The notes under the pieces: model-generated
Told to the model about the DNA's origin: nothing
Database searches by the model: none
The model's input: only the letters and a program-made list of their open reading frames with translations
Shown: one piece after another, positions 10,812 to 23,657 of the stretch
How positions within the stretch are numbered: position 1 is the first letter of the stretch
How the letters are laid out: each line of letters begins with the position of its first letter
Made by a program: the position numbers and the translations under genes
NCBI RefSeq assembly: GCF_027744825.2
Contig: NC_071334.1
Span: 40,587,437-40,651,436, forward strand
Length of the DNA stretch: 64,000 nt
Reading direction: 5' to 3'
Source: Synchiropus splendidus
Taxonomy: Eukaryota; Chordata; Actinopteri; Syngnathiformes; Callionymidae

Positions 10812-11240
10812 TAAAAGTGTTGATAACTTTCGAAAAACACTTCAGACAGCTTAGATTTGATGTGCACCTACTAGAAAGACCCTTTCTGCTATAGTGGGAG
10901 GTCAAAATTTCATGTTCTGAAGCTTCCCTGAAAAGTTATGGCACAATGCACCAAAACGCTTTTCAGCTTGAGATAAGGTGGGTTTCGGAACGCCAAACAT
11001 AAAAGTGTTGATAACTTTCGAAAAACACTTCAGACAGCTTAGATTTGATGTGCAACTACTAGAAAGGCCCTTTCTGCTATAGTGGGATGTTAAAATTTCA
11101 TGTTCTGAAGCTTCCCTGAAAAGTTATGGCACAATGCGTAAAAACGCTTTTCAGACTGAGATAAGGTGGGTTTCGGAACGCCAAACATAAAAGTGTTAAT
11201 AACTTTCGAAAAACACTTCAGACAGCTTAGATTTGATGTG
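10650..11240. repeat. Source block for the 2422-bp-spaced copy
   Basis: Overlaps the previous duplication and is itself repeated at 13072-13662, with shared TTTTTATG (10719/13141), GAGGTCAAAA (near 10899/13321), CAGCTTGAG (near 10965/13387) and GGGATGTTAAAA (near 11085/13507). The offset is 13 x 188 minus 22, and the 22 bp are the two 11-bp deletions lying between. The same 63-codon reverse frame is consequently present twice; it is not a gene. Confidence 0.86.
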
Positions 11241-11628
11241 CAACTACTAGAAAGACCCTTTCTGCTATAGTGGGAGGTTAAAATTTCATGTTCTGAAGCT
11301 TCCCTGAAAAGTTATGCCACAATGCGTAAAAACGCTTTTCAGCCTGAGATAAGGTGGGTTTCGGAACGCCAAACATAAAAGTGTTGATAACTTTCGAAAA
11401 ACATTTCAGACAGCTTAGATTTGATGTGCAACTACTAGAAAGACCCTTTCTGCTATAGTGGGAGGTTAAAATTTCATGTTCTGAAGCTTCTCTGAAAAGT
11501 TATGGCACAATGCACAAAAACGCTTTTCAGCCTGAGATAAGGTGGGTTTCGGAACGCCAAACATAAAAGTGTTGATAACTTTGGAAAAACACTTCAGACA
11601 GCTTAGATTTGATGTGCACCTACTAGAA

Positions 11629-12315
11629 AGACCCTTTCTGCTATAGTGGGAGGTTAAAATTTCATGTTCTGAAGCTTCCCTGAAAAGTTATGCCACAATG
11701 CGTAAAAACGCTTTTCAGCCTGAGATAAGGTGGGTTTCGGAACGCCAAACATAAAAGTGTTGATAACTTTCGAAAAACATTTCAGTCAGCTTAGATTTGA
11801 TGTGCAACTACTAGAAAGACCCTTTCTGCTATAGTGGGAGGTTAAAATTTCATGTTCTGAAGCTTCCCTGAAAAGTTATGGCACAATGCACAAAAACGCT
11901 TTTCAGCCTGAGATAAGGTGGGTTTCGGAACGCCAAACATAAAAGTGTTGATAACTTTCGAAAAACACTTCAGACAGCTTGTATTTGATGTGCACCTACT
12001 AGAAAGACCCTTTCTGCTATAGCGGGAGGTTAAAATTTCATGTTCTGAAGCTTCCCTGAAAAGTTATGGCACACTGCACAAAAACGCTTTTCAGCCTGAC
12101 ATAAGGTGGGTTTCGGAACGCCAAACATAAAAGTGTTAATAACTTTCGAAAAACACTTCAGACAGCTAAGATTTGATGTGCACCTACTAGAAAGACCCTT
12201 TCTGCTATAGTGGGAGGTTAAATTTTTATGTTCTGAAGCTTCCCTGAAAAGTTATGGCACAATGCACAAAAACGCTTTTCAGCCTGAGATAAGGTGGGTT
12301 TCGGAACGCCAAACA
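11629..12315. repeat. Right copy of 1504-bp-spaced duplication
   Basis: Same marker order as 10125-10811. It ends where CCAAACATGAAAG and TTAATAAC replace CATAAAAG and TTGATAAC. One private difference is CTATAGCGGG near 12018. Confidence 0.86.
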
Positions 12316-12411
12316 TGAAAGTGTTAATAACTTTCGAAAAACACTTCAGACAGCTTAGATTTGATGTGCAACTACTAGAAAGACCCTTTCTGCTATAGTG
12401 GGAGGTTAAAA

Positions 12412-12588
12412 TTTCATGTTCTGAAGCTTCTCTGAAAAGTTATGGCACAATGCACAAAAACGCTTTTCAGGTGGGTTTCGGAACGCCAAACATAAAAGTG
12501 TTAATAACTTTCGAAAAACACTTCAGACAGCTTAGATTTGATGTGCAACTACTAGAAAGACAATTTCTGCTATAGTGGGAGGCTAAAA
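12412..12588. repeat. Shortened 177-bp monomer (11-bp deletion)
   Basis: CTTTTCAG is joined directly to GTGGGTTTCGG at 12470/12471; the 11 bases CCTGAGATAAG are missing. AG dinucleotides flank the lost segment in the normal monomer, so a 2-bp microhomology deletion is plausible. The rest of the monomer is of normal type with GCTTCTCTG and GCACAAAAAC. Confidence 0.95.
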
Positions 12589-12964
12589 TTTCATGTTCTG
12601 AAGCTTCCCTGAAAAGCTATGGCACAATGCGTAAAAACGCTTTTCAGCCTGAGATAAGGTGGGTTTCGGAACGCCAAACATAAAAGTGTTGATAACTTTC
12701 GAAAAACACTTCAGACAGCTTAGATTTGATGTGCAACTACTAGAAAGACCCTTTCTGCTATAGTGGGAGGTTAAAATTTCATGTTCTGAAGCTTCCCTGA
12801 AAAGTTATGCCACAATGCGTAAAAACGCTTTTCAGCCTGAGATAAGGTGGGTTTCGGAACGCCAAACATAAAAGTGTTGATAACTTTCGAAAAACATTTC
12901 AGACAGCTTAGATTTGATGTGCAACTACTAGAAAGACCCTTTCTGCTATAGTGGGAGGTTAAAA

Positions 12965-13141
12965 TTTCATGTTCCGAAGCTTCTCTGAAAAGTTATGGCA
13001 CAATGCACAAAAACGCTTTTCAGGTGGGTTTCGGAACGCCAAACATAAAAGTGTTGATAACTTTCGAAAAACACTTCAGACAGCTAAGATTTGATGTGCA
13101 CCTACTAGAAAGACCCTTTCTGCTATAGTGGGAGGTTAAAT
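12965..13141. repeat. Shortened 177-bp monomer (same 11-bp deletion)
   Basis: Identical deletion, with the junction at 13023/13024, in a monomer with the same GCTTCTCTG and GCACAAAAAC background as the copy at 12412. It lies three monomer positions downstream of that copy, so it was most likely copied by local duplication or conversion. It also has TTCCGAAGC in place of TTCTGAAGC. Confidence 0.95.
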
Positions 13142-13662
13142 TTTTATGTTCTGAAGCTTCCCTGAAAAGTTATGGCACAATGCACAAAAACGCTTTTCAG
13201 CCTGAGATAAGGTGGGTTTCGGAACGCCAAACATAAAAGTGTTGATAACTTTCGAAAAACACTTCAGACAGCTTAGATTTGATGTGCACCTACTAGAAAG
13301 ACCCTTTCTGCTATAGTGGGAGGTCAAAATTTCATGTTCTGAAGCTTCCCTGAAAAGTTATGGCACAATGCACAAAAACGCTTTTCAGCTTGAGATAAGG
13401 TGGGTTTCGGAACGCCAAACATAAAAGTGTTGATAACTTTCGAAAAACACTTCAGACAGCTTAGATTTGATGTGCAACTACTAGAAAGGCCCTTTCTGCT
13501 ATAGTGGGATGTTAAAATTTCATGTTCTGAAGCTTCCCTGAAAAGTTATGGCACAATGCGTAAAAACGCTTTTCAGCCTGAGATAAGGTGGGTTTCGGAA
13601 CGCCAAACATAAAAGTGTTAATAACTTTCGAAAAACACTTCAGACAGCTTAGATTTGATGTG
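13072..13662. repeat. Second copy of the 10650-11240 block
   Basis: Matches 10650-11240 with few changes. It carries CAGCCTGAG near 13573 where the first copy has CAGACTGAG near 11151, and it departs at ACCATTTC with GGCTAAAA near 13680-13700. Confidence 0.85.
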
Positions 13663-14081
13663 CAACTACTAGAAAGACCATTTCTGCTATAGTGGGAGGC
13701 TAAAATTTCATGTTCTGAAGCTTCCCTGAAAAGTTATGGCACAATGCACAAAAACGCTTTTCAGCCTGAGATAAGGTGGGTTTCGGAACGCCAAACAAAA
13801 AAGTGTTGATTACTTTCGAAAAACACTTCAGACAGCTTAGATTTGATGTGCACCTACTAGAAAGACCCTTTCTGCTATAGTGGGAGGTTAAAATTTCATG
13901 TTCTGAAGCTTCCCTGAAAAGTTATGGCACAATGCACAAAAACGCTTTTCAGCCTGAGATAAGGTGGGTTTCGGAACGCCAAACATAAAAGTGTTGATAA
14001 CTTTCGAAAAACACTTCAGACAGCTTAGATTTGATGTGCACCTACTAGAAAGGCCCTTTCTGCTATAGTGGGAGGTTCAAA

Positions 14082-17000
14082 TTTCATGTTCTGAAGCTTC
14101 CCTGAAAAGTTATGGCACTATGCACAAAAACGCTTTTCAGCCTGAGATAAGGTGAGTTTCGGAACGCCAAACATAAAAGTGTTGATAACTTTCGAAAAAC
14201 ACATCAGACAGCTTAGATTTGATGTGCAACTACTAGAAAGACCCTTTCTGCTATAGTGGGAGGTTAAAATTTCATGTTCTGAAGCTTCCCTGAAAAGTTA
14301 TGGCACAATGCGTAAAAACGCTTTTCAGCCTGAGATAAGGTGGGTTTCGGAACACCAAAAATAAAAGTGTTGATAACTTTCGAAAAACACTTCAGACGGC
14401 TTAGATTTGATGTGCACCTACTAGAAAGACCCTTTCTGCTATAGTGGGAGGTTAAAATTTCATGTTCTGAAGCTTCCCTGAAAAGTTATGCCACAATGCG
14501 TAAAAACGCTTTTCAGCCTGAGATAAGGTGGGTTTCGGAACGCCAAACATAAAAGTGTTGATAACTTTCGAAAAACATTTCAGACAGCTTAGATTTGATG
14601 TGCAACTACTAGAAAGACCCTTTCTGCTATAGTGGGAGGTTAAAATTTCATGTTCTGAAGTTTCTCTGAAAAGTTATGGCACAATGCACAAAAACGCTTT
14701 TCAGCCTGAGATAAGGTGGGTTTCGGAACGCCAAACATAAAAGTGTTGATAACTTTCGAAAAACACTTCAGACAGCTTAGATTTGATGTGCACCTACTAG
14801 AAAGGCCCTTTCTGCTATAGTGGGAGGTTAAAATTTCATGTTCTGAAGCTTCCCTGAAAAGTTATGGCACAATGCGTAAAAACGCTTTTCAGGTGGGTTT
14901 CGGAACGCCAAGCATAAAAGTGTTGATAACTTTCGAAAAACACTTCAGACAGCTTAGATTTGATGTGCAACTACTAGAAAGACCCTTTCTGCTATAGTGG
15001 GAGGTTAAAATTTCATGTTCAGAAGCTTCCCTGAAAAGTTATGGCACTATGCACAAAAACGCTTTTCAGCCTGAGATAAGGTGAGTTTCGGAACGCCAAA
15101 CATAAAAGTGTTGATAACTTTCGAAAAACACTTCAGACAGCTAAGATTTGATGTGCACCTACTAGAAAGACCCTTTCTGCTATAGTGGGAGGTTAAAATT
15201 TCATGTTCTGAAGCTTCCCTGAAAAGTTATGGCACAATGCACAAAAACGCTTTTCAGCCTGAGATAAGGTGGGTTTCGGAACGCCAAACATAAAAGTGTA
15301 GATAACTTTCGAAAAACACTTCAGACAGCTTAGATTTGATGTGCACCTACTAGAAAGGGCCTTTCTGCTATAGTGGGAGGTTAAAATTTCATGTTCTGAA
15401 GCTTCCCTGAAAAGCTATGGCACAATGCGTAAAAACGCTTTTCAGCCTGAGATAAGGTGGGTTTCGGAACGCCAAACATAAAAGTGTTGATAACTTTCGA
15501 AAAACACTTCAGACAGCTTAGATTTGATGTGCAACTACTAGAAAGACCCTTTCTGCTGTAGTGGGAGGTTAAAATTTCATGTTCTGAAGCTTCCCTGAAA
15601 AGTTATGGCACAATGCACAAAAACGCTTTTCAGCCTGAGATAAGGTGGGTTTCGGAACGCCAAACATAAAAGTGTTGATAACTTTCGAAAAACACTTCAG
15701 ACAGCTTAGATTTGATGTGCACCTACTAGAAAGACCCTTTCTGCTATAGTGGGAGGTTAAAATTTCATGTTCTGAAGCTTCCCTGAAAAGTTATGGCACT
15801 ATGCACAAAAACGCTTTTCAGCCTGAGATAAGGAGAGTTTCGGAACGCCAAACATAAAAGTGTTGATAACTTTCGAAAAACACTTCAGACAGCTTAGATT
15901 TGATGTGCAACTACTAGAAAGACCCTTTCTGCTATAGTGGGAGGTTAAAATTTCATGTTCTGAAGCTTCCCTGAAAAGTTATGCCACAATGCGTAAAAAC
16001 GCTTTTCAGCCTGAGATAAGGTGGGTTTCGGAACGCCAAACATAAAAGTGTTGATAACTTTCGAAAAACATTTCAGTCAGCTTAGATTTGATGTGCAAAT
16101 ACTAGAAAGACCGTTTCTGCTATAGTGGGAGGTTAAAATTTCATGTTCTGAAGCGTCCCTGAAAAGTTATGGCACAATGCTTAAAAACGCTTTTCAGCCT
16201 GAGATAAGGTGGGTTTCGGAACGCCAAACAAAAAAGTGTTGATAACTTTCGAAAAACACTTCAGACAGCTTAGATTTGATGTGCACCTACTAGAAAGACC
16301 CTTTCTGCTATAGTGGGAGGTTAAAATTTCATGTTCTGAAGCTTCCCTGAAAAGTTATGGCACAATGCACAAAAACGCTTTTCAGCCTGAGATAAGGTGG
16401 GTTTCGGAACGCCAAACATAAAAGTGTTGATAACTTTCGAAAAACACTTCAGACAGCTTAGATTTGATGTGCACCTACTAGAAAGGCCCTTTCTGCTATA
16501 GTGGGAGGTTAAAATTTCATGTTCTGAAGCTTCCCTGAAAAGTTATGGCACAATGCGTAAAAACGCTTTTCAGCCTGAGATAAGGTGGGTTTCGGAACGC
16601 CAAACATAAAAGTGTTAATAACTTTCGAAAAACACTTCAGACAGCTTAGATTTGATGTGCAACTAATAGAAAGACTCTTTCTGCTATAGTGGGAGGTTAA
16701 AATTTCATGTTCTGAAGCTTCCCTGAAAAGTTATGGCACAATGCACAAACACGCTTTTCAGCCTGAGATAAGGTGGGTTTCGGAACGCCAAACATAAAAG
16801 TGTTGATAACTTTCGAAAAACACTTCAGACAGCTTAGATTTGATGTGCACCTACTAGAAAGACCCTTTCTGCTATAGTGGGAGGTTAAAATTTCATGTTC
16901 TGAAGCTTCCCTGAAAAGTTATGGCACTATGCACAAAAACGCTTTTCAGCCTGAGATAAGGTGAGTTTCGGAACGCCAAACATAAAAGTGTTGATAACAT

Positions 17001-20000
17001 TCGAAAAACACTTCAGACAGCTTAGATTTGATGTGCAACTACTAGAAAGACCCTTTCTGCTATAGTGGGAGGTTAAAATTTCATGTTCTGAAGCTTCCCT
17101 GAAAAGTTATGGCACAATGCGTAAAAACGCTTTTCAGCCTGAGATAAGGTGGGTTTCGGAACGCCAAACATAAAAGTGTTGATAACTTTCGAAAAACACT
17201 TCAGACGGCTTAGATTTGATGTGCACCTACTAGAAAGACCCTTTCTGCTATAGTGGGAGGTTAAAATTTCATGTTCTGAAGCTTCCCTGAAAAGTTATGC
17301 CACAATGCGTAAAAACGCTTTTCAGCCTGAGATAAGGTGGGTTTCGGAACGCCAAACATATAAGTGTTGATAACTTTCGAAAAACATTTCAGACAGCTTA
17401 GATTTGATGTGCAACTACTAGAAAGACCCTTTCTGCTATAGTGGGAGGTTAAAAATTCATGTTCTGAAGTTTCTCTGAAAAGTTATGGCACAATGCACAA
17501 AAACGCTTTTCAGCCTGAGATAAGGTGGGTTTCGGAACGCCAAACATAAAAGTGTTGATAACTTTCGAAAAACACTTCAGACGGCTTAGATTTGATGTGC
17601 ACCTACTAGAAAGACCCTTTCTGCTATAGTGGGAGGTTAAAATTTCATGTTCTGAAGCTTCCCTGAAAAGTTATGCCACAATGCGTAAAAACGCTTTTCA
17701 GCCTGAGATAAGGTAGGTTTCGGAACGCCAAACATAAAAGTGTTGATAACTTTCGAAAAACATTTCAGACAGCTTAGATTTGATGTGCAACTACTAGAAA
17801 GACCCTTTCTGCTATAGTGGGAGGTTAAAATTTCATGTTCTGAAGTTTCTCTGAAAAGTTATGGCACAATGCACAAAAACGCTTTTCAGCCTGAGATAAG
17901 GTGGGTTTCGGAACGCCAAACATAAAAGTGTTGATAACTTTCGAAAAACACTTCAGACAGCTCAGATTTGATGTGCACCTACTAGAAAGGCCCTTTCTGC
18001 TATAGTGGGAGGTTAAAATTTCATGTTCTGAAGCTTCCCTGAAAAGTTATGGCACAATGCGTAAAAACGCTTTTCAGCCTGAGATAAGGTGGGTTTCGGA
18101 ACGCCAAACATAAAAGTGTTAATAACTTTCGAAAAACACTTCAGACAGCTTAGATTTGATGTGCAACTAATAGAAAGACCCTTTCTGCTATAGTGGGAGG
18201 TTAAAATTTCATGTTCTGAAGCTTCCCTGAAAAGTTATGGCACAATGCATAAAAACGCTTTTCAGCCTGAGATAAGGTGGGTTTCGGAACGCCAAACATA
18301 AAAGTGTTGATAACTTTCGGAAAACACTTCAGACAGCTTAGATTTGATGTGCACCTACTAGAAAGACCCTTTCTGCTATAGTGGGAGGTTAAAATTTCAT
18401 GTTCTGAAGCTTCCCTGAAAAGTTATGGCACTATGCACAAAAACGCTTTTCAGCCTGAGATAAGGTGAGTTTCGGACGCCAAACATAAAAGTGTTGATAA
18501 CTTTCGAAAAACACTTCAGACAGCTTAGATTTGATGTGCAACTACTAGAAAGACCCTTTCTGCTATATTGGGAGGTTAAAATTTCATGTTCTGAAGCTTC
18601 CCTGAAAAGTTATGGCACAATGCGTAAAAACGCTTTTCAGCCTGAGATAAGGTGGGTTTCGGAACGCCAAACATAAAAGTGTTAATAACTTTGGAAAAAC
18701 ACTTCAGACAGCTTAGATTTGATGTGCAACTACTAGAAAGACCCTTTCTGCTATAGTGGGAGGCTAAAATTTCATGTTCTGAAGCTTCCCTGAAAAGTTA
18801 TGGCACAATGCACAAAAACAATTTTCAGCCTGAGATAAGGTGGGTTTCGGAACGCCAAACATAAAAGTGTTGATAGCTTTCGAAAAACACTTCAGACAGC
18901 TTAGATTTGATGTGCACCTACTAGAAAGGCCCTTTCTGCTATAGTGGGAGGTTAAAATTTCATGTTCTGAAGCTTCCCTGAAAAGTTATGGCACAATGCG
19001 TAAAAACGCTTTTCAGCCTGAGATAGGGTGGGTTTCTGAACGCCAAACATAAAAGTGTTAATAACTTTCGAAAAACACTTCAGACAGCTTAGATTTGATG
19101 TGCAACTACTAGAAAGACCCTTTCTGCTATAGTGGGAGGCAATAATTTCATGTTCTGAAGCTTCCCTGAAAAGTTATGGCACAATGCACAAAAACGCTTT
19201 TCAGCCTGGGATAAGGTGGGTTTCGGAACGCCAAACATAAAAGTGTTGATAACTTTCGAAAAACACTTCAGACAGCTTAGATTTGATGTGCACCTTCTAG
19301 AAAGGCCCTTTCTGCTATAGTGGGAGGTTAAAATTTCATGTTCTGAAGCTTCCCTGAAAAGTTATGCCACAATGCGTAAAAACGCTTTTCAGCCTGAGAT
19401 AAGGTGGGTTTCGGAACGCCAAACATAAAAGTGTTGATAACTTTCGAAAAACATTTCAGACAGCTTAGATTTGATGTGCAACTACTAGAAAGACCCTTTC
19501 TGCTATAGTGGGAGGTTAAAATTTCATGTTCTGAAGTTTCTCTGAAAAGTTATGGCACAATGCACAAAAACGCTTTTCAGCCTGAGATAAGGTGGGTTTC
19601 GGAGCGCCAAACATAAAAGTGTTGATAACTTTCGAAAAACACTTCAGACAGCTTAGATTTGATGTGCACCTACTAGAAAGGCCCTTTCTGCTATAGTGGG
19701 AGGTTAAAATTTCATGTTCTGAAGCTTCCCTGAAAAGTTATGGCACAATGCGTAAAAACGCTTTTCAGCCTGAGATAAGGTGGGTTTCGGAACGCCAAAC
19801 ATAAAAGTGTTAATAACTTTCGAAAAACACTTCAGACAGCTTAGATTTGATGTGCAACTAATAGAAAGACCCTTTCTGCTATAGTGGGAGGTTAAAATTT
19901 CATGTTCTGAAGCTTCCCTGAAAAGTTATGGCACAATGCACAAAAACGCTTTTCAGCCTGAGATAAGGTGGGTTTCGGAACGCCAAACATGAAAGTGTTT

Positions 20001-20273
20001 ATAACTTTCGAAAAACACTTCAGACAGCTTAGATTTGATGTGCACCTACTAGAAAGACCCTTTCTGCTATAGTGGGAGGTTAAAATTTCATGTTCTGAAG
20101 CTTCCCTGAAAAGTTATGGCACTATGCACAAAAACGCTTTTCAGCCTGAGATAAGGTGAGTTTCGGAACGCCAAACATAAAAGTGTTTATAACTTTCGAA
20201 AAACACTTCAGACAGCTTAGATTTGATGTGCAACTACTAGAAAGACCCTTTCTGCTATAGTGGGAGGTTAAAA
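14082..20273. repeat. Irregular long-range repeat marked by GCACTATGC monomers
   Basis: Marker monomers with GCACTATGC plus GGTGAGTTTCGG (GGAGAGTTT in one) begin at 14082, 15011, 15763, 16891, 18395 and 20086. A similar one is at about 10001. Their spacing is 5, 4, 6, 8 and 9 monomers. A second marker, GAAGTTTCTCTG, lies in monomers at 14646, 17455, 17831, 19522 and 21590, spaced 15, 2, 9 and 11 monomers apart. The content of neighbouring intervals overlaps, so this is one repeat family whose unit length was changed repeatedly by unequal exchange. The monomer at 18395 is 187 bp long because of a missing base in TTCGGACGCC near 18475. Confidence 0.82.
14834..15010. repeat. Shortened 177-bp monomer (same deletion, different background)
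   Basis: The same 11 bases are missing, with the junction at 14892/14893, but the monomer is of the GCGTAAAAAC type with GCTTCCCTG and CAAGCATAAAAG. The differing flanking alleles suggest either transfer by gene conversion or an independent deletion at the same AG microhomology. Confidence 0.93.
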
Positions 20274-20649
20274 TTTCATGTTCTGAAGCTTCCCTGAAAA
20301 GTTATGGCACAATGCGTAAAAACGCTTTTCAGCCTGAGATAAGGTGTGTTTCGGAACGCCAAACATAAAAGTGTTAATAACTTTCGAAAAACACTTCAGA
20401 CAGCTAAGATTTGATGTGCAACTACTAGAAAGACCCTTTCTGCTATAGTGGGAGGCTAAAATTTCATGTTCTGAACCTTCCCTGAAAAGTTATGGCACAA
20501 TGCACAAAAACGCTTTTCAGCCTGAGATAAGGTGGGTTTCGGAACGCCAAACATAAAAGTGTTGATAACTTTCGAAAAACACTTCAGACAGCTTAGATTT
20601 GATGTGCAACTGCTAGAAAGACCCTTTCTGCTATAGTGGGAGGTTAAAA
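20274..20649. repeat. Dimer repeat, first 376-bp copy
   Basis: Two monomers. The first has GCGTAAAAAC, GGTGTGTTTCGG, TTAATAAC, CTAAGATTT and GGCTAAAA; the second has GAACCTTCC, GCACAAAAAC and TTGATAAC. The pair is repeated immediately downstream. Confidence 0.87.
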
Positions 20650-21025
20650 TTTCATGTTCTGAAGCTTCCCTGAAAAGTTATGGCACAATGCGTGAAAACG
20701 CTTTTCAGCCTGAGATAAGGTGTGTTTCGGAACGCCAAACATAAAAGTGTTAATAACTTTCGAAAAACACTTCAGACAGCTAAGATTTGATGTGCAACTA
20801 CTAGAAAGACCCTTTCTGCTATAGTGGGAGGCTAAAATTTCATGTTCTGAACCTTCCCTGAAAAGTTATGGCACAATGCACAAAAACGCTTTTCAGCCTG
20901 AGATAAGGTGGGTTTCGGAACGCCAAACATAAAAGTGTTGATAACTTTCGAAAAACACTTCAGACAGCTTAGATTTGATGTGCACCTACTAGAAAGGCCC
21001 TTTCTGCTATAGTGGGAGGTTAAAA
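20650..21025. repeat. Dimer repeat, second 376-bp copy
   Basis: Repeats the variant series of 20274-20649, including GGTGTG at exactly 376 bp distance. Changes are GCGTGAAAAC in the first monomer and GTGCACC with AGGCCC in the second. A clean example of a two-monomer tandem step. Confidence 0.86.
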
Positions 21026-23657
21026 TGTCATGTTCTGAAGCTTCCCTGAAAAGTTATGGCACAATGCGTAAAAACGCTTTTCAGCCTGAGATAAGGTGGG
21101 TTTCTGAACGCCAAACATAAAAGTGTTAATAACTTTCGAAAAACACTTCAGACAGCTTAGATTTGATGTGCAACTACTAGAAAGACCCTTTCTGCTATAG
21201 TGGGAGGCAATAATTTCATGTTCTGAAGCTTCCCTGAAAAGTTATGGCACAATGCACAAAAACGCTTTTCAGCCTGAGATAAGGTGGGTTTCGGAACGCC
21301 AAACATAAAAGTGTTGATAACTTTCGAAAAACACTTCAGACAGCTTAGATTTGATGTGCACCTACTAGAAAGACCATTTCTGCTAGAGTGGGAGTTTAAA
21401 ATTTCATGTTCTGAAGCTTCCCTGAGAAGTTATGCCACAATGCGTAAAAACGCTTTTCAGCCTGAGATAAGGTGGGTTTCGGAACGCCAAACATAAAAGT
21501 GTTGATAACTTTCGAAAAACATTTCAGACAGCTTAGATTTGATGTGCAACTACTAGAAAGACCCTTTCTGCTATAGTGGGAGGTTAAAATTTCATGTTCT
21601 GAAGTTTCTCTGAAAAGTTATGGCACAATGCACAAAAACGCTTTTCAGCCTGAGATAAGGTGGGTTTCGGAACGCCAAACATAAAAGTGTTGATAACTTT
21701 TGAAAACCACTTCAGACAGCTTAGATTTGATGTGCACCTACTAGAAAGGCCCTTTCTGCTATAGTGGGAGGTTAAAATTTCATGTTCTGAAGCTTCCCTG
21801 AAAAGTTATGGCACAATGCGTAAAAACGCTTTTCAGCCTGAGATAAGGTGGGTTTCGGAACGCCAAACATAAAAGTATTAATAACTTTCGAAAAACACTT
21901 CAGACAGCTAGGATTTTATGTGCAACTACTAGAAAGACCCTTTCTGCTATAGTGGGAGGTTAAAATTTCATGTTCTGAAGCTTCCCTGAAAAGTTATGGC
22001 ACAATGCACAAAAACGCTTTTCAGCCTGAGATAAGGTGGGTTTCGGAACGCCAAACATAAAAGTGTTGATAACTTTCGAAAAACACTTCAGACAGCTTAG
22101 ATTTGATGTGCACCTACTAGAAAGACCCTTTCTGCTATAGTGGGAGGTTAAAATTTCATGTTCTGAAGCTTCCCTGAAAAGTTATGCCACAATGCGTAAA
22201 AACGCTTTTCAGCCTGAGATAAGGTGGGTTTCGGAACGCCAAACATAAAAGTGTTGATAACTTTCGAAAAACATTTCAGACAGCTTAGATTTGATGTGCA
22301 ACTACTAGAAAGACCCTTTCTGCTACAGTGGGAGGTTAAAATTTCATGTTCTGAAGCTTCCCTGAAAAGTTATGGCACAATGCACAAAAACGCTTTTCAG
22401 CCTGAGATAAGGTGTGTTTCGGAACGCCAAACATAAAAGTGTTGATAACTTTCGAAAAACACTTCAGACAACTTAGATTTGATGTGCACCTACTAGAAAG
22501 ACCCTTTCTGCTATAGTGGGAGGTTAAAATTTCATGTTCTGAAGCTTCCCTGAAAAGTTATGGCACAATGCACAAAAACGCTTTTCAGCCTGAGATAAGG
22601 TGGGTTTCGGAACGCCAATCATAAAAGTGTTAATAACTTTCGAAAAACACTTCAGACAGCTAAGATTTGATGTGCAACTACTAGAAAGACCCTTTCTGCT
22701 ATAGTGGGAGGTTAAAATGTCATGTTCTGAAGCTTCTCTGAAAAGTTATGGCACAATGCACAAAAACTCTTTTCAGCCTGAGATAAGGTGGGTTTCGGAA
22801 CGCCAAACATAAAAGTGTTAATAACTTTCGAAAAACATTTCAGACAGCTTAGATTTGATGTGCAACTACTATAAAGACCCTTTCTGCTATAGTGGGAGGT
22901 TAAAATTTCATGTTCTGAAGCTTCCCTGAAAAGTTATGCCACAATGCACAAAAACGCTTTTCAGCCTGAGATAAGGTGGGTTTCGGAACGCCAAACATAA
23001 AAGTGTTGATAACTTTCGAAAAACACTTCAGACAGCTTAGATTTGATGTGCACCTACTAGAAAGACCCTTTCTGCTATAGTGGGAGGTTAAAATTTCATG
23101 TTCTGAAGCGTCCCTGAAAAGTTATGGCACAATGCGTAAAAACGCTTTTCAGCCTGAGATAAGGTGGGTTTCAGAACGCCAAACATAAAAGTGTTGATAA
23201 CTTTCGAAAAACACTTCAGACAGCTTAGATTTGATGTGCACCTACTAGAAAGGCCCTTTCTGCTATAGTGGGAGGTTAAAATTTCATGTTCTGAACCTTC
23301 CCTGAAAAGTTATGGCACAATGCACAAAAACGCTTTTCAGCCTGAGATAAGGTGGGTTTCGGAACGCCAAACATAAAAGTGTTAATAACTTTCGAAAAAC
23401 ACTTCAGACAGCTTAGATTTGATGTGCAACTACTAGAAAGACCCTTTCTGCTATAGTGGGAGGTTAAAATTTCATGTTCTGAAGCTTCCCTGAAAAGTTA
23501 TGGCACAATGCGTAAAAACGCTTTTCAGCCTGAGATAAGGTGGGTTTCGGAACGCCAAACATAAAAGTGTTAATAACTTACGAAAAACACTTCAGACAGC
23601 TTAGATTTGATGTGCACCTACTAGAAAGACCCTTTCTGCTATAGTGGGAGGTTAAAA

